A DNA stretch of 64,000 nucleotides from Persephonella hydrogeniphila (GCF_900215515.1 NZ_OBEI01000001.1:62001-126000); one strand, 5' to 3'. Counted from the stretch's first letter, positions 9,437 through 18,296 are shown. Notes: a model not told the origin generated them from the letters alone. Numbers and translations: made by a program.

Positions 9437-9748
9437 ATGACAGAGATAGATATTATAAATGCTTTGAAAGATGTTTATGATCCGGAAATCCCTTTGAATA
9501 TAGTAGATTTAGGTCTTATAAGAAAAATAGATCTAAATGATAAAAAACTAAAGGTAACAATGACACTTACAACTCCCCAGTGTCCTCTGGAAAAATACAT
9601 TCTCAGGACAGTAATAAAAACCCTTCACAGACATTTCCCACAGCTTGATGAGATATCAGTAAATTTTGATTTTAGTGAGCCGTGGAATACAGAAAAGATA
9701 TCAGCTGAAGGTAAAGAAAAACTGAGGAAGCTTGGCTGGAATATCTAA
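9437..9748 (+). CDS. MIP18/PaaD-family (DUF59) protein
   Basis: A 103-residue single-domain protein of the MIP18 family, members of which (SufT, PaaD-like, the N-terminus of Mrp/ApbC) help iron-sulfur cluster assembly or maturation. The hallmark DVYDPEIPLNIVDLGLI and the TLTTPQCPLEKYI segment with its conserved cysteine are present. The start at 9437 is preferred over an upstream frame inside pyrC because AGAGGA lies just before it. Its last 48 bp overlap the convergent lipid kinase-like gene. The exact client protein is unknown. Confidence 0.8.
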   Translation: MTEIDIINALKDVYDPEIPLNIVDLGLIRKIDLNDKKLKVTMTLTTPQCPLEKYILRTVIKTLHRHFPQLDEISVNFDFSEPWNTEKISAEGKEKLRKLGWNI

Positions 9749-10324
9749 AACTGTACAGAATATACCTACGCCAATAGGTATAAGCAAGTTATCATCAAGA
9801 TACCATTTTTTACTGTCGGAGATATTTTCAATAACAGATGTAAAGAACGATACCAACAGACTGTAAAAAAGGTCTGTAAATGGAAGGAGAAAGACTGTAT
9901 TAAGTACTACTCCAGCGATACTTCCCTCAACAGATTTTCCATTTGGAAGTCTGTGTTTTCCCCACAGTAAACCTACTATTGTTGCAACTCCGTCATAAAC
10001 AGCTGTTGATACGATACATATCTGCAGTATTTTTACATCAAATATCACAGAAGATATAAACATACCGGTAGCAAGGGAAAAAGCCTGTCTTGCAGGAAGT
10101 TTTTTGATATTCTCTTCCCTCTCAACAAGCTGTATTATCTTCCAGTACCACGAAGTCAAAGAGTTTTTTATCTTGAGATAGGAGACAGGGAGGAGAAACA
10201 GAACCATTAAACCCATCAAAACCGAAATTGAAAATTTCCCAAACAGATAAAGTGGTATCAAAAGGGACAGGATAGAAAGTATATGAAACAGTTTTCTTGG
10301 TATCTCAACTCTTAAATTTCTCAT
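9701..10324 (-). CDS. CTP-dependent polyprenol/diacylglycerol kinase-like membrane protein
   Basis: An integral membrane protein of 207 residues with about six hydrophobic segments. The signature GKHRLPNGKSVEGSIAG (about 122-138) matches the conserved GK-x-SxEGS box of the SEC59/DGK1/VTE5 family, CTP-dependent kinases of dolichol, diacylglycerol or phytol. A charged loop with a REENIKKLPARQ segment precedes it. AAAGGA sits eight bases before the ATG. The lipid substrate is not predictable. It converges on and overlaps the MIP18-family gene by 48 bp. CdsA is the main alternative family, but the signature fits the kinases better. Confidence 0.65.
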   Translation of the reverse strand: MRNLRVEIPRKLFHILSILSLLIPLYLFGKFSISVLMGLMVLFLLPVSYLKIKNSLTSWYWKIIQLVEREENIKKLPARQAFSLATGMFISSVIFDVKILQICIVSTAVYDGVATIVGLLWGKHRLPNGKSVEGSIAGVVLNTVFLLPFTDLFYSLLVSFFTSVIENISDSKKWYLDDNLLIPIGVGIFCTVLDIPAKLPQFFFTFS

Positions 10325-10384
10325 ATTTTTTTCCTTTAATGGTGTGCTAATATTTTAATTCGTAATAAACCTGGAGGTAAAAAA

Positions 10385-11062
10385 TTGGACAGTGTTAAAC
10401 TGATAGCACCCTCTATATTATCTGCCGATTTTTCGAAGCTTGGAGAGGAGATAAAGTCTGTTGAAAAAGGAGGTGCAGATATTATACATCTTGATATCAT
10501 GGATGGCAGATATGTACCAAACATAACTATTGGGATACCAGTTGTTGAGAGTTTGAGGAACACCACAGATCTCCCATTTGATGCCCACCTTATGATTGTA
10601 GAACCAGAAAAATATGTTCCCGATTTCATAAAAGCAGGATGCGATATGATCTCTTTCCATATGGATGCATGTATACACTCCCACAGACTTGTTGATTATA
10701 TAAAATCTCATGGAGTTAAAGCAGGAGTGGTATTGAACCCGGCAACCCCTGTCAATACATTGGAAGAGATTATACATTTTGTTGATTATGTTCTAATTAT
10801 GTCTGTGAATCCAGGGTTTGGAGGTCAAAAATTTATTCCCCAAACACTTGAGAAAGTAAAAAAGCTGAAAATTCTTATGGAAGAAACAGGAAGAACGGAT
10901 ATATTAATTGAGATTGATGGTGGAATTAAGGAGAGTAATATAGCAGAGGTCTCAGCAGCAGGAGTAAACATATTTGTTGCAGGAAGTTCGGTTTTCAAAG
11001 CTGAAGACCCTGCAGAAGCTGTAAGAAAATTAAAACAAAAAGCAAAATTTGTAGAGGTGTAA
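10385..11062 (+). CDS. rpe: Ribulose-phosphate 3-epimerase
   Basis: Pentose phosphate enzyme interconverting ribulose 5-phosphate and xylulose 5-phosphate; 225 residues, a TIM barrel. APSILSADF at the N-terminus, HLDIMDGRYVPNITIG with the metal-binding His and Asp, DAHLMI, MSVNPGFGGQKF and the IDGGI phosphate loop are intact. The start is TTG at 10385 after GGAGGTAAAAAA. It heads a tight rpe-def-lgt-folC run with 1 bp, 0 bp and -14 bp spacing. Confidence 0.95.
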   Translation: MDSVKLIAPSILSADFSKLGEEIKSVEKGGADIIHLDIMDGRYVPNITIGIPVVESLRNTTDLPFDAHLMIVEPEKYVPDFIKAGCDMISFHMDACIHSHRLVDYIKSHGVKAGVVLNPATPVNTLEEIIHFVDYVLIMSVNPGFGGQKFIPQTLEKVKKLKILMEETGRTDILIEIDGGIKESNIAEVSAAGVNIFVAGSSVFKAEDPAEAVRKLKQKAKFVEV

Positions 11063-11063
11063 G

Positions 11064-11606
11064 ATGGCTTACGAGATAAGATTATGGCCTGACAAGATAC
11101 TTAAACAAAAGATGAAAGAGGTTGATTTTTTCGGAACAGAAAAACTAAAAGATTATGTAGATACTATGTTCAGCAGAATGTATGAGTTAGAGGGAGTAGG
11201 TCTGGCTGCAAATCAGATAGGAATTCCTTATCAGATAATAGTCATAGACACATCTGTAAGGGAAGAAGAAAATGAAGGCATAGAGGAAGGTGTAAAAATA
11301 GCACTGGTAAACCCTAAAATAGTTCACAAAGAAGGTCAGATTGAATCTACAGAAGGATGTCTCAGTTTCCCCGGAGTTCAGATTACTATACCAAGGGCAA
11401 AAAGGGTGGTTGTCAAGGCAAAAGATATAGAAGGCAATGATATAGAACTTGATGCAGAAGACTTTCTTGCAGTTGTTCTCCAGCACGAGATAGATCATAT
11501 CAACGGGATACCTTTTATAAAATACCTGTCACCTGTTAAAAAGAAGATGGTTTTAGAAAAATACATGAAAAAAAGAAAAGAGCTTGCCAAAGCCGGAGGA
11601 CAGTAA
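11064..11606 (+). CDS. def: Peptide deformylase
   Basis: Metalloenzyme that removes the formyl group from nascent proteins; 180 residues. The three signature boxes are GVGLAANQIG, EGCLSFPG (Cys99 as metal ligand) and LQHEIDHINGIPF (His141 and His145, Glu142 catalytic). A short acidic insertion (EEENEGIEEG, about 73-82) lies between the first two. ATG is one base after the rpe stop. Confidence 0.95.
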   Translation: MAYEIRLWPDKILKQKMKEVDFFGTEKLKDYVDTMFSRMYELEGVGLAANQIGIPYQIIVIDTSVREEENEGIEEGVKIALVNPKIVHKEGQIESTEGCLSFPGVQITIPRAKRVVVKAKDIEGNDIELDAEDFLAVVLQHEIDHINGIPFIKYLSPVKKKMVLEKYMKKRKELAKAGGQ

Positions 11607-12392
11607 TTGTTTCCAGATTTAATCAAAATAGGAGATTTTACAGTACATACCTACGGAGTCCTTGTTGCAATCGGTCTTATCGCTTCATACCTTACTGCCC
11701 TTTATTTCGGGAAAAAAGAGGGAATAGACAGCAAAAAAATCGATAATCTTTTTACATTTACTATAATTGGTGGAATAATCGGAGCAAGAATAGCTTATAT
11801 AATAGAGCATAAAGAACAGTTTGAATCCTTTACAGACTATATAGCTGTCTGGAGAGGAGGAATAGACTGGTTTGGAGGATTTATAGGCGGAGCTATTGTC
11901 CTACTATATATGATTTACAGATATAAAATTCCGGTTTTAAAAGTTGGTGATATTGCAGGTATATCTGTTATAATCGGACACGGAATAGGAAGAATAGGAT
12001 GTACATGTGCAGGTTGCTGCTACGGAAAACCGGTTCCTCCAGACTCCCCTTTCAAAGATCTGGCTATCATTTTCCCAAAACATGAGCATACATCAGCTCC
12101 TGCTGGAATCCCCCTTTATCCTACGCAACCAGTAGAGGCTGTAGGAAATTTTCTTATATTTGGTATTCTATTTTTCCTTTACAGAAGGAAAAAATTCGAT
12201 GGAGAAATATTTTCCCTTTATCTGATTCTTTACGGTATAGAAAGGTTCCTTCTTGAGTTCTGGAGAGGAGTAACACCTCCTATCCCTGTTATAGGGATAA
12301 CCTGGAATCAAGTGGTAAGTATAGGGATGGTTTTTGTCGGAATACTGGTATTTCTATATGGATTGAAAAGAATAAAAAATGAAGCTGTATAA
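11607..12392 (+). CDS. lgt: Prolipoprotein diacylglyceryl transferase
   Basis: Inner-membrane enzyme that attaches diacylglycerol to lipobox cysteines; 261 residues and about seven membrane segments. The Lgt signature is visible as GARIAYIIEH, GGIDWFGGFIGG and HGIGRIGCTCAGCCYGKP, followed by PTQPVEAVGNF and YGIERFLLEFWRG. It starts at TTG 11607, directly after the def stop, and is probably translationally coupled. An in-frame upstream ATG is absent. The cysteine-rich segment CTCAGCCYG is common in thermophile Lgt proteins. Confidence 0.95.
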   Translation: MFPDLIKIGDFTVHTYGVLVAIGLIASYLTALYFGKKEGIDSKKIDNLFTFTIIGGIIGARIAYIIEHKEQFESFTDYIAVWRGGIDWFGGFIGGAIVLLYMIYRYKIPVLKVGDIAGISVIIGHGIGRIGCTCAGCCYGKPVPPDSPFKDLAIIFPKHEHTSAPAGIPLYPTQPVEAVGNFLIFGILFFLYRRKKFDGEIFSLYLILYGIERFLLEFWRGVTPPIPVIGITWNQVVSIGMVFVGILVFLYGLKRIKNEAV

Positions 12393-13593
12393 ACTTTTTA
12401 ATAAAAAGGTCTTTCATATAGAACCAGATTTAGAGAGAGTCAAGAAAGCCCTTAAAGAGCTATCTAATCCCCATAACGATTACCCTTCTATACTGATATC
12501 AGGTACTAACGGGAAAGGCTCTACTGCAGCTTTTTTAGAAAGCATTCTAAGACGCCACAACCTGAAAACAGGACTTTTTACTTCTCCCCATGTAATCGAG
12601 GAAAACGAAAGATGGCGGATAAACAGGGAGAATATAAATGATGAAGAGCTTGAAGAGTATATAAAACTAATAAAACCGTTAATAAAAAAATATAACCTGA
12701 CATACTTTGAGGCTTCGGCAGTCCTTGCTTTTAAATATTTTTCAGATAAAAAAGTCGATATAGCTGTTTTGGAAGTAGGATTAGGTGGGAGATGGGATGC
12801 AACGAATGTTGTATATCCAGAAGTTTCAATAATAACAAATGTTTCACTTGATCATACACATATCTTAGGAGATACTACGTATAAGATAGCATCAGAAAAA
12901 ATAGGAATAGCAAGAAAAGACAGACCCCTTGTTATAGGTGAAGAACAGATGGAACTGATCACACAGGCTGTGTTGAAGGGAGTGAGAGAAATATACCATT
13001 ATCCAATAGGGTTTACATACCATGTTGAAAAAGACAAAATGAGATACACTTTTAAAGATCTAAAAATCTATGACCTAAAACCTTCCCTGTTAGGAAAAAG
13101 ACAATTTTCTAATACTGCAACGGCAATAACAGGATTTCTCCTATACTCTGAGAGAAAAGGAATAAAAGTAGAGACTGAAAAGATAAAAAAAGCCGTGTCT
13201 TCTACATTTCTACCAGCGAGGATGCAGATATTATCAGACAATCCGCCTGTTATATTAGATGGGGCACACAATGAGGATGCTATTATTAAAACATTGGAAG
13301 AAATAAAGCTGTTGTATCCTGAAAAAAAGATTATTTCTATATACGGTGGTATGAAAGATAAAGACTGGAAAAAGATATTCAGGATTATTGAGTACAACTC
13401 TAAAAAAGTCATAACTACTACAATTCCTGTATCAAGGGCTTTGAGCAGTTCAGATTTTCCCGAAGGTGTTACTTTCTTTGATAATGTAAAGGATGCTTTT
13501 TATCATGCAAAAAAAATATCTTCAAATGAAGACATTATTCTTATTACAGGTTCTCTTTACCTTGCAGGAGAGTTCCTAAAAATTGATAGTTAA
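12379..13593 (+). CDS. folC: Folylpolyglutamate synthase / dihydrofolate synthase
   Basis: Mur-ligase family protein of 404 residues that adds glutamate to folates and may also make dihydrofolate from dihydropteroate. The ATP loop is SGTNGKGSTAAF (about 42-53), followed by FTSPHV, EVGLGGRWDATN and SLDHTHILGDT, and a C-terminal domain with ILDGAHNEDA and YGGMKDKDW. It overlaps lgt by 14 bp. Whether both activities are present cannot be decided from sequence. Confidence 0.9.
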   Translation: MKLYKLFNKKVFHIEPDLERVKKALKELSNPHNDYPSILISGTNGKGSTAAFLESILRRHNLKTGLFTSPHVIEENERWRINRENINDEELEEYIKLIKPLIKKYNLTYFEASAVLAFKYFSDKKVDIAVLEVGLGGRWDATNVVYPEVSIITNVSLDHTHILGDTTYKIASEKIGIARKDRPLVIGEEQMELITQAVLKGVREIYHYPIGFTYHVEKDKMRYTFKDLKIYDLKPSLLGKRQFSNTATAITGFLLYSERKGIKVETEKIKKAVSSTFLPARMQILSDNPPVILDGAHNEDAIIKTLEEIKLLYPEKKIISIYGGMKDKDWKKIFRIIEYNSKKVITTTIPVSRALSSSDFPEGVTFFDNVKDAFYHAKKISSNEDIILITGSLYLAGEFLKIDS

Positions 13594-13610
13594 GCTCTAT
13601 CTGTTATACT
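13583..13610 (+). promoter_or_regulatory. Probable promoter upstream of the peroxidase remnant
   Basis: TTGATA (13583-13588), a 16-bp spacer, and TATACT (13605-13610). The -35 overlaps the last codons of folC. The transcript would begin about 25 bp before the peroxidase remnant and could continue into truB and the PAS-GGDEF-EAL gene, since no terminator is visible between them. Confidence 0.45.
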
Positions 13611-13643
13611 TCTGTATGTGTCATTTATATTAAGGGAGCAAAT

Positions 13644-14441
13644 ATGAGAAGAATATTTGTAATTACGATCTTAATAGCCTCTATTTCTTATGCAGATGAT
13701 GTTGAGCTTTTAAATGAGGCTAAAAAATACTTCGAACCTTTATCTGAGATTTTCCCTTCTGATATAAATAAAATAACCAAGGCAAAAGTAAAATTAGGGA
13801 AGATGCTTTTTTATGAGCCGAGGGTGTCTATAGATGGAGCAACATCCTGTGCAAAATGCCAACCTTTGACACTTTACGGTGCAGATGGTCTAAAGAAATC
13901 TCAAGGAAACAACGGAAAGATAAACCCAAGAAACGCACCTACTGTGCTAAACGCTGCAGGACAGATATCGCAGCACTGGAGAGGAGATAGAAAGGATGTT
14001 GAAGATCAGGCTAAAAAAGCCCTTTTAGGAAAAGGCTCCTTTGGTGCACCATCTTATAAATGGGTGGAAGAGAGATTAAGAGAAATTAAAGGCTATAGAG
14101 TACTGTTTAGGGAAGCTTTTCCACAGGATAAAAATCCGGTAAACGTCGACAGTTTTGCAAAAGCAGTCGGTGCATGGGAAAGGACGCTGTCAACATCTTC
14201 AAGATTTGACAGATTTCTGATGGGAGATATCGATGCCCTCTCATATAAAGAAAAAAAGGGATTGGAGAAATTTATAAAAAAAGGATGTGTATCCTGTCAT
14301 AATGAGGCTCTATTTGGTGGAAATATGTATGCAAAGTTTGGTATTGTAGAGCCTTACTGGAAGTATACACATTTACTTTCTCTTACAGGAAGGCTAAGCC
14401 GAGATATACGAACAATACCGGTTTTACCTCCAAAAAACTAA
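13644..14441 (+). pseudogene. Decayed di-heme cytochrome c peroxidase (MauG/CcpA family)
   Basis: A 265-codon reading frame with a signal peptide (about 1-17) and clear similarity to bacterial di-heme peroxidases: KLGKMLFYEPRVS, NAPTVLNAA, a HWRGDR segment, a FGAPSYKWVEERL segment and FGGNMYAKFG. Two defects suggest loss of function. The first heme motif is CAKCQ (69-73), with Gln in place of the proximal His, while the second, CVSCH (215-219), is intact. The frame also stops 46 residues after the second heme site, lacking the usual 60-80 residue tail with the PYFHDGS-type motif; the last 20 residues look unrelated or frameshifted. AAGGGAG precedes the ATG. truB follows at once, as if a deletion removed the 3' end. 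An expressed, altered heme protein cannot be excluded. Confidence 0.7.
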
Positions 14442-14458
14442 AACTGTGAAAGATGAAT

Positions 14459-15340
14459 ATGGACGGAATACTTCTTATAGATAAGCCTGTAAATATAACC
14501 TCAAATTATCTCGTACAGAAAATAAAAAAACATCTAAAAAAAATTACAGGGAAAGATATAAAAGTAGGGCATACAGGAACTTTAGACTATTTTGCTTCAG
14601 GTCTTATGGTTATAACTGTTGGGAAGGCTACAAGACTTACAGAGTACTTTCAAGGGCTTGACAAAGAATACATAGCTACCGGTGAACTGGGGAAAACTAC
14701 AGATACATACGATAGAGAAGGAAAAGTAATAGAAGAAAAAGAGTGTAGCATCACAGAAGAAAAACTAAAAGAAATAATACTCTCTTTTAAAAAAACATAC
14801 CCACAGATCCCTCCCCCTTACTCGGCAAAAAGAATAGGAGGAAAAAGGGCTTACCAGCTTGCAAAAAAAGGAGTTAAACCCCAGCTAAAACCTAAAATTG
14901 TAACGATTTACAGTATAGACATTATAGATATAAATCTTCCATTCTTTACTGTAAAAATTCACTGCAGTTCTGGAACATATATCAGAACAGTTATCAAAGA
15001 GATAGGAGATAAAGTTGGATGTGGAGCTTATGTAGTAGAACTCAGAAGAACAAAAGTGGGAAGATTTTCTATAGAAGAAGCTGTCAGACTGGAAGATTTT
15101 TTACAGATGACAAAAGAGGATATAGAAAATAAGTTAATAAGTATGAAAGATGCTCTGTATTTTTTACCGGAGATAGTACTTGATTATGGGTTTGACGAAA
15201 GATTTATGAAAGGACAGAGATTCAAGGTAAGGGCGGAGCAGAAGGGGATTGTAAAAGTGATAGATAGAGAAGGAAAATTATTAGGGATTGGGAATATAAA
15301 AGAGGACATGATATTACAACCAGTAAAAGTTCTGGTGTAA
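14459..15340 (+). CDS. truB: tRNA pseudouridine-55 synthase
   Basis: Makes pseudouridine 55 in the T-loop of tRNAs; 293 residues from the chosen start. DGILLIDKPVNITS opens the catalytic domain, GHTGTLDYFASG holds the catalytic Asp43, and IPPPYSAKRIGGKRAY and CSSGTYIRT are further family motifs. A C-terminal PUA-like domain occupies the last 60 residues or so. ATG 14453 is only one base from the GTGAAAG ribosome site; the second in-frame ATG at 14459 is better spaced and gives the common MDGILLIDKP start. Its transcription may now depend on the promoter of the decayed peroxidase. Confidence 0.93.
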   Translation: MDGILLIDKPVNITSNYLVQKIKKHLKKITGKDIKVGHTGTLDYFASGLMVITVGKATRLTEYFQGLDKEYIATGELGKTTDTYDREGKVIEEKECSITEEKLKEIILSFKKTYPQIPPPYSAKRIGGKRAYQLAKKGVKPQLKPKIVTIYSIDIIDINLPFFTVKIHCSSGTYIRTVIKEIGDKVGCGAYVVELRRTKVGRFSIEEAVRLEDFLQMTKEDIENKLISMKDALYFLPEIVLDYGFDERFMKGQRFKVRAEQKGIVKVIDREGKLLGIGNIKEDMILQPVKVLV

Positions 15341-15344
15341 AACT

Positions 15345-17309
15345 ATGGAAAGGATTATTATGAACTCTTTAAAAAACCCAGCAGCGTTGTTCAGTTTTGA
15401 TGGTAAGTACATTTTATCAAATGAACCATTTAAGAAAATTACAGGCTTGAATGAAAAACAGTTAAGAAATAAGAATATAGGTAGTATTTTTAAAGAAATT
15501 TTTATTGATAAAATCTTAAGAACTTTAGAGGAGAAAAAGTTTTCTTTTCACAGTATACAGATAAATAACATAAACTACTCATTATTTATCTTTCCTGTTA
15601 TTGAAAATCTCAAAGACAGACTTTTGGTTTTTTTGTTGGGGGAAGATCTTGAGTATGAAAAAGAGGAACTTCTTGAAGTTCTTATACAAAAAACTCCTGC
15701 AGGCACATTCATTTATAAAGATACTTTTATATTTTCAAACAGAACTTTTCAGGAGATAACCGGATATACAGAAGAAGAACTAAAAAAAATAAGACCTTAT
15801 GAGATAGTCCATGAAAGATACAGAAAAGAAGTAATTGAGATTATAAAGAAAAGATTATCAGGGGAGAAACTGGAGAAACATTACGATCTGCTAACAATAA
15901 TATCAAAGACTGGAAAGGAAAAACATTTAGAGCTTGTAACAGCCACAATAAAATATCAGGGAAGCTACGCAGGAATAGGTGTATGTGTAGATAGAACAGA
16001 AAAAGTTGAGCTTGAACAGAGACTTAACTATCTGTACACCCATGACGAAATAACTAATCTTCCAAACAGGAAAAAGTTTATTGAGTATCTCAGTAAATCC
16101 TTGAACTATGCTGTAAAAAACTCTCATCTTGTTGCAGTGATTCTTATAGATATAAAAGATATGAAACTGATAAATAAAGAGTATGGATATTCGGTAGGAG
16201 ATCAGCTTTTAAAAGAAATAGGTAAAAAACTGAAAAAAGTAGTAACCAATGTTGATTATGTCGCCAGAGTAGGGGATGATGAATTTGGTGTAATAATATA
16301 TGCATTTAAAAGTATGGGAAACCTATCAGAAAATATAGAAAAAATTCTGAAAGAAGTAGAAGATACATACCTTATAGATGGGTTTAAAATACCTGTTGAG
16401 GTAAAAATGGGAATCTCCATTTTTCCAAAAGACGGTAAAACTTCAGAAGAACTGTATAAAAACTCAGAGATAGCTCTTTTAAAAGCCAAAAAAACCATTG
16501 GAAAAAAGTTTGAGTTCTTTTCAGAAGATTCTTACAAAGAAATTTCAAAGATTTTATTCTTAAAGGGTAAAATCAGGGACGTTATACAGAAAAACAGTAT
16601 AAAAATGTTTTATCAGCCTATTGTTCAGCTGCAAAATAATAGCATTTTTGGATTAGAATCTCTTTTTCGACTGATTACAAGCAACGGTAAAATCATAATG
16701 CCTCAGGAAATTATTCCTGTAGCAGAAGAAACGGGACTTATTGTTGAGCTAGGTCAGAAAATTTTAGATTCAGTACTTGATTTTTCAAAAAAACTGCCAG
16801 AAAAAATTAAACTCTCTGTAAACATATCTCCTGTTCAATTTAATAAGACAGGATTTGATGATGAACTGATAAAAAATATAAAGGACAGAGATATAAACCC
16901 AGAAAAACTTATATTGGAAATAACAGAGAGTGCTATTATGAGTAATATATCGGACAAAATAAGGAGAATAAAAAAACTAAAAGATTTTGGTATACAGATA
17001 GCATTAGATGATTTTGGAACTGGATATTCTTCTCTTAATTATCTTAAAAGATTTCCTATAGATTATCTAAAAATAGATATTTCCTTTGTTTCTGGGATAG
17101 GAAAAGATAAGAGTGATGAGATGATTGTAAAAACAATAATATCTATGGCGAAAAATCTCAATATGATGACCATAGCCGAAGGAATAGAAAATGAGCAGCA
17201 GTTAAGGTTCTTAAGATATGAAGGATGCGATTTTGGACAGGGTTATTATTTTGGAAAACCTGCTTCCCATAATGAGATACTAAAACTGACAGATAAAAAC
17301 AGTTTATAA
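15345..17309 (+). CDS. PAS-PAS-GGDEF-EAL cyclic-di-GMP signalling protein
   Basis: A 654-residue cytoplasmic protein without clear membrane segments. Two PAS-like domains (about 5-115 and 115-225) precede a GGDEF domain (about 235-395) and an EAL domain (about 400-645). The cyclase motif reads GDDEF (310-314) rather than GGDEF, and no RxxD inhibitory site precedes it. The phosphodiesterase start motif is ESL (438-440), while NISPVQF, EITESAIM, DDFGTGYSS (about 555-563) and GCDFGQGYYFGKP are kept. This suggests a mainly phosphodiesterase protein with a GTP-sensing cyclase domain. ATG 15345 is four bases after truB; ATG 15360, with AAAGGA before it, is an alternative start. Confidence 0.88.
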   Translation: MERIIMNSLKNPAALFSFDGKYILSNEPFKKITGLNEKQLRNKNIGSIFKEIFIDKILRTLEEKKFSFHSIQINNINYSLFIFPVIENLKDRLLVFLLGEDLEYEKEELLEVLIQKTPAGTFIYKDTFIFSNRTFQEITGYTEEELKKIRPYEIVHERYRKEVIEIIKKRLSGEKLEKHYDLLTIISKTGKEKHLELVTATIKYQGSYAGIGVCVDRTEKVELEQRLNYLYTHDEITNLPNRKKFIEYLSKSLNYAVKNSHLVAVILIDIKDMKLINKEYGYSVGDQLLKEIGKKLKKVVTNVDYVARVGDDEFGVIIYAFKSMGNLSENIEKILKEVEDTYLIDGFKIPVEVKMGISIFPKDGKTSEELYKNSEIALLKAKKTIGKKFEFFSEDSYKEISKILFLKGKIRDVIQKNSIKMFYQPIVQLQNNSIFGLESLFRLITSNGKIIMPQEIIPVAEETGLIVELGQKILDSVLDFSKKLPEKIKLSVNISPVQFNKTGFDDELIKNIKDRDINPEKLILEITESAIMSNISDKIRRIKKLKDFGIQIALDDFGTGYSSLNYLKRFPIDYLKIDISFVSGIGKDKSDEMIVKTIISMAKNLNMMTIAEGIENEQQLRFLRYEGCDFGQGYYFGKPASHNEILKLTDKNSL

Positions 17310-17339
17310 TAGATTATATAAAAGGTGCAGGAGTAAGGG

Positions 17340-18248
17340 TTGAAAGATTTCATATCTGTAAAACAGTTAGACGAGGGAAGTTTTTATTATATATATGAGC
17401 TTTACAAAGATTACAGAGATAGATATAAAAACGGAGAAACAAAATTTTCAGACTTAAAGGGATATTCTGTTTTACTTCCGTTTTTTGAAAACTCTACAAG
17501 AACAAGAACATCTTTTGAGCTTGCAGGAAAAATCTTAGGTGCAGATACAATAAATATATCAGCCTCATCAAGTTCTGTAAAAAAAGGAGAAACCCTATAC
17601 GATACAATAAAAACTCTGGAAGCGATGCAGTCTGATTTTATAGTTCTCAGACATTATATGTCTGGAGCTGCACATATTGTAGCAAACAAAGTAAAGTCAA
17701 GGGTGATAAATGCAGGAGACGGTACACATGAACACCCATCTCAGGCTGTTTTAGATGCTATTACTATACTGGAGAACAAAGGCAGAATAAATGGTCTTAA
17801 AGTAGCTATAATCGGTGATATTCTTCACAGCAGAGTTGCAAGATCAGATATTATTCTTCTCCATATGCTTGGCGCAGAAATTACAGTATGCGGTCCTCAG
17901 ACAATGCTGCCAAGACATCTTGAGCAGTTTGATATTGATTTTGTAACTACAGATATTAACGAAGCGCTAAAGGACAAAGATGTTGCAATTTTCTTAAGAA
18001 TACAGCTTGAAAGACAAAAAAAAGTGTTTTTTTCAACACTAAATGAGTACTCCATAAAATACGGCCTCAATCAGGACAGAATAGATCTACTTAAAGAAGA
18101 TGCCTTGATTATGCATCCAGGACCTGTTAATAGAGGTGTTGAGATACAGAGTGAGCTGGTTTATGGCAATAGAAGCGTTATTCTACAGCAGGTCGAAAAT
18201 GGTCTTTTTACGAGAATGGCAATTTATAAATTCCTTTTAAATCAATAA
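17340..18248 (+). CDS. pyrB: Aspartate carbamoyltransferase catalytic subunit
   Basis: Joins carbamoyl phosphate and aspartate in pyrimidine synthesis; 302 residues. The carbamoyl-phosphate loop STRTRTSFE starts at residue 52, followed by SSVKKGETLYDTIKTLE with the mobile-loop Ser and Lys, HPSQAVLDA and HPGPVNRG. The start is TTG at 17340 after AGGAGTAAGGG; no ATG is better placed. No pyrI regulatory subunit is adjacent. Its neighbour argF is a paralog using the same carbamoyl phosphate, and the two are separated by argF's own promoter. Confidence 0.95.
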   Translation: MKDFISVKQLDEGSFYYIYELYKDYRDRYKNGETKFSDLKGYSVLLPFFENSTRTRTSFELAGKILGADTINISASSSSVKKGETLYDTIKTLEAMQSDFIVLRHYMSGAAHIVANKVKSRVINAGDGTHEHPSQAVLDAITILENKGRINGLKVAIIGDILHSRVARSDIILLHMLGAEITVCGPQTMLPRHLEQFDIDFVTTDINEALKDKDVAIFLRIQLERQKKVFFSTLNEYSIKYGLNQDRIDLLKEDALIMHPGPVNRGVEIQSELVYGNRSVILQQVENGLFTRMAIYKFLLNQ

Positions 18249-18266
18249 TTTCAGCACTGTCCTTTT

Positions 18267-18296
18267 CTTGAATAAAAAATCAAACAGTGTTATATT
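18267..18296 (+). promoter_or_regulatory. argF promoter overlapping an ARG-box-like operator
   Basis: TTGAAT (18268-18273), exactly 17 bp, and TATATT (18291-18296). The 18 bases at 18267-18284 match the Bacillus ARG-box consensus CATGAATAAAAATTCAAG at 15 positions, and contain the symmetric TTGA-N8-TCAA. CACTGT at 18255 and ACAGTG at 18284 also form an inverted pair. An arginine-responsive repressor site is an inference; no argR gene is in the window. Confidence 0.5.
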
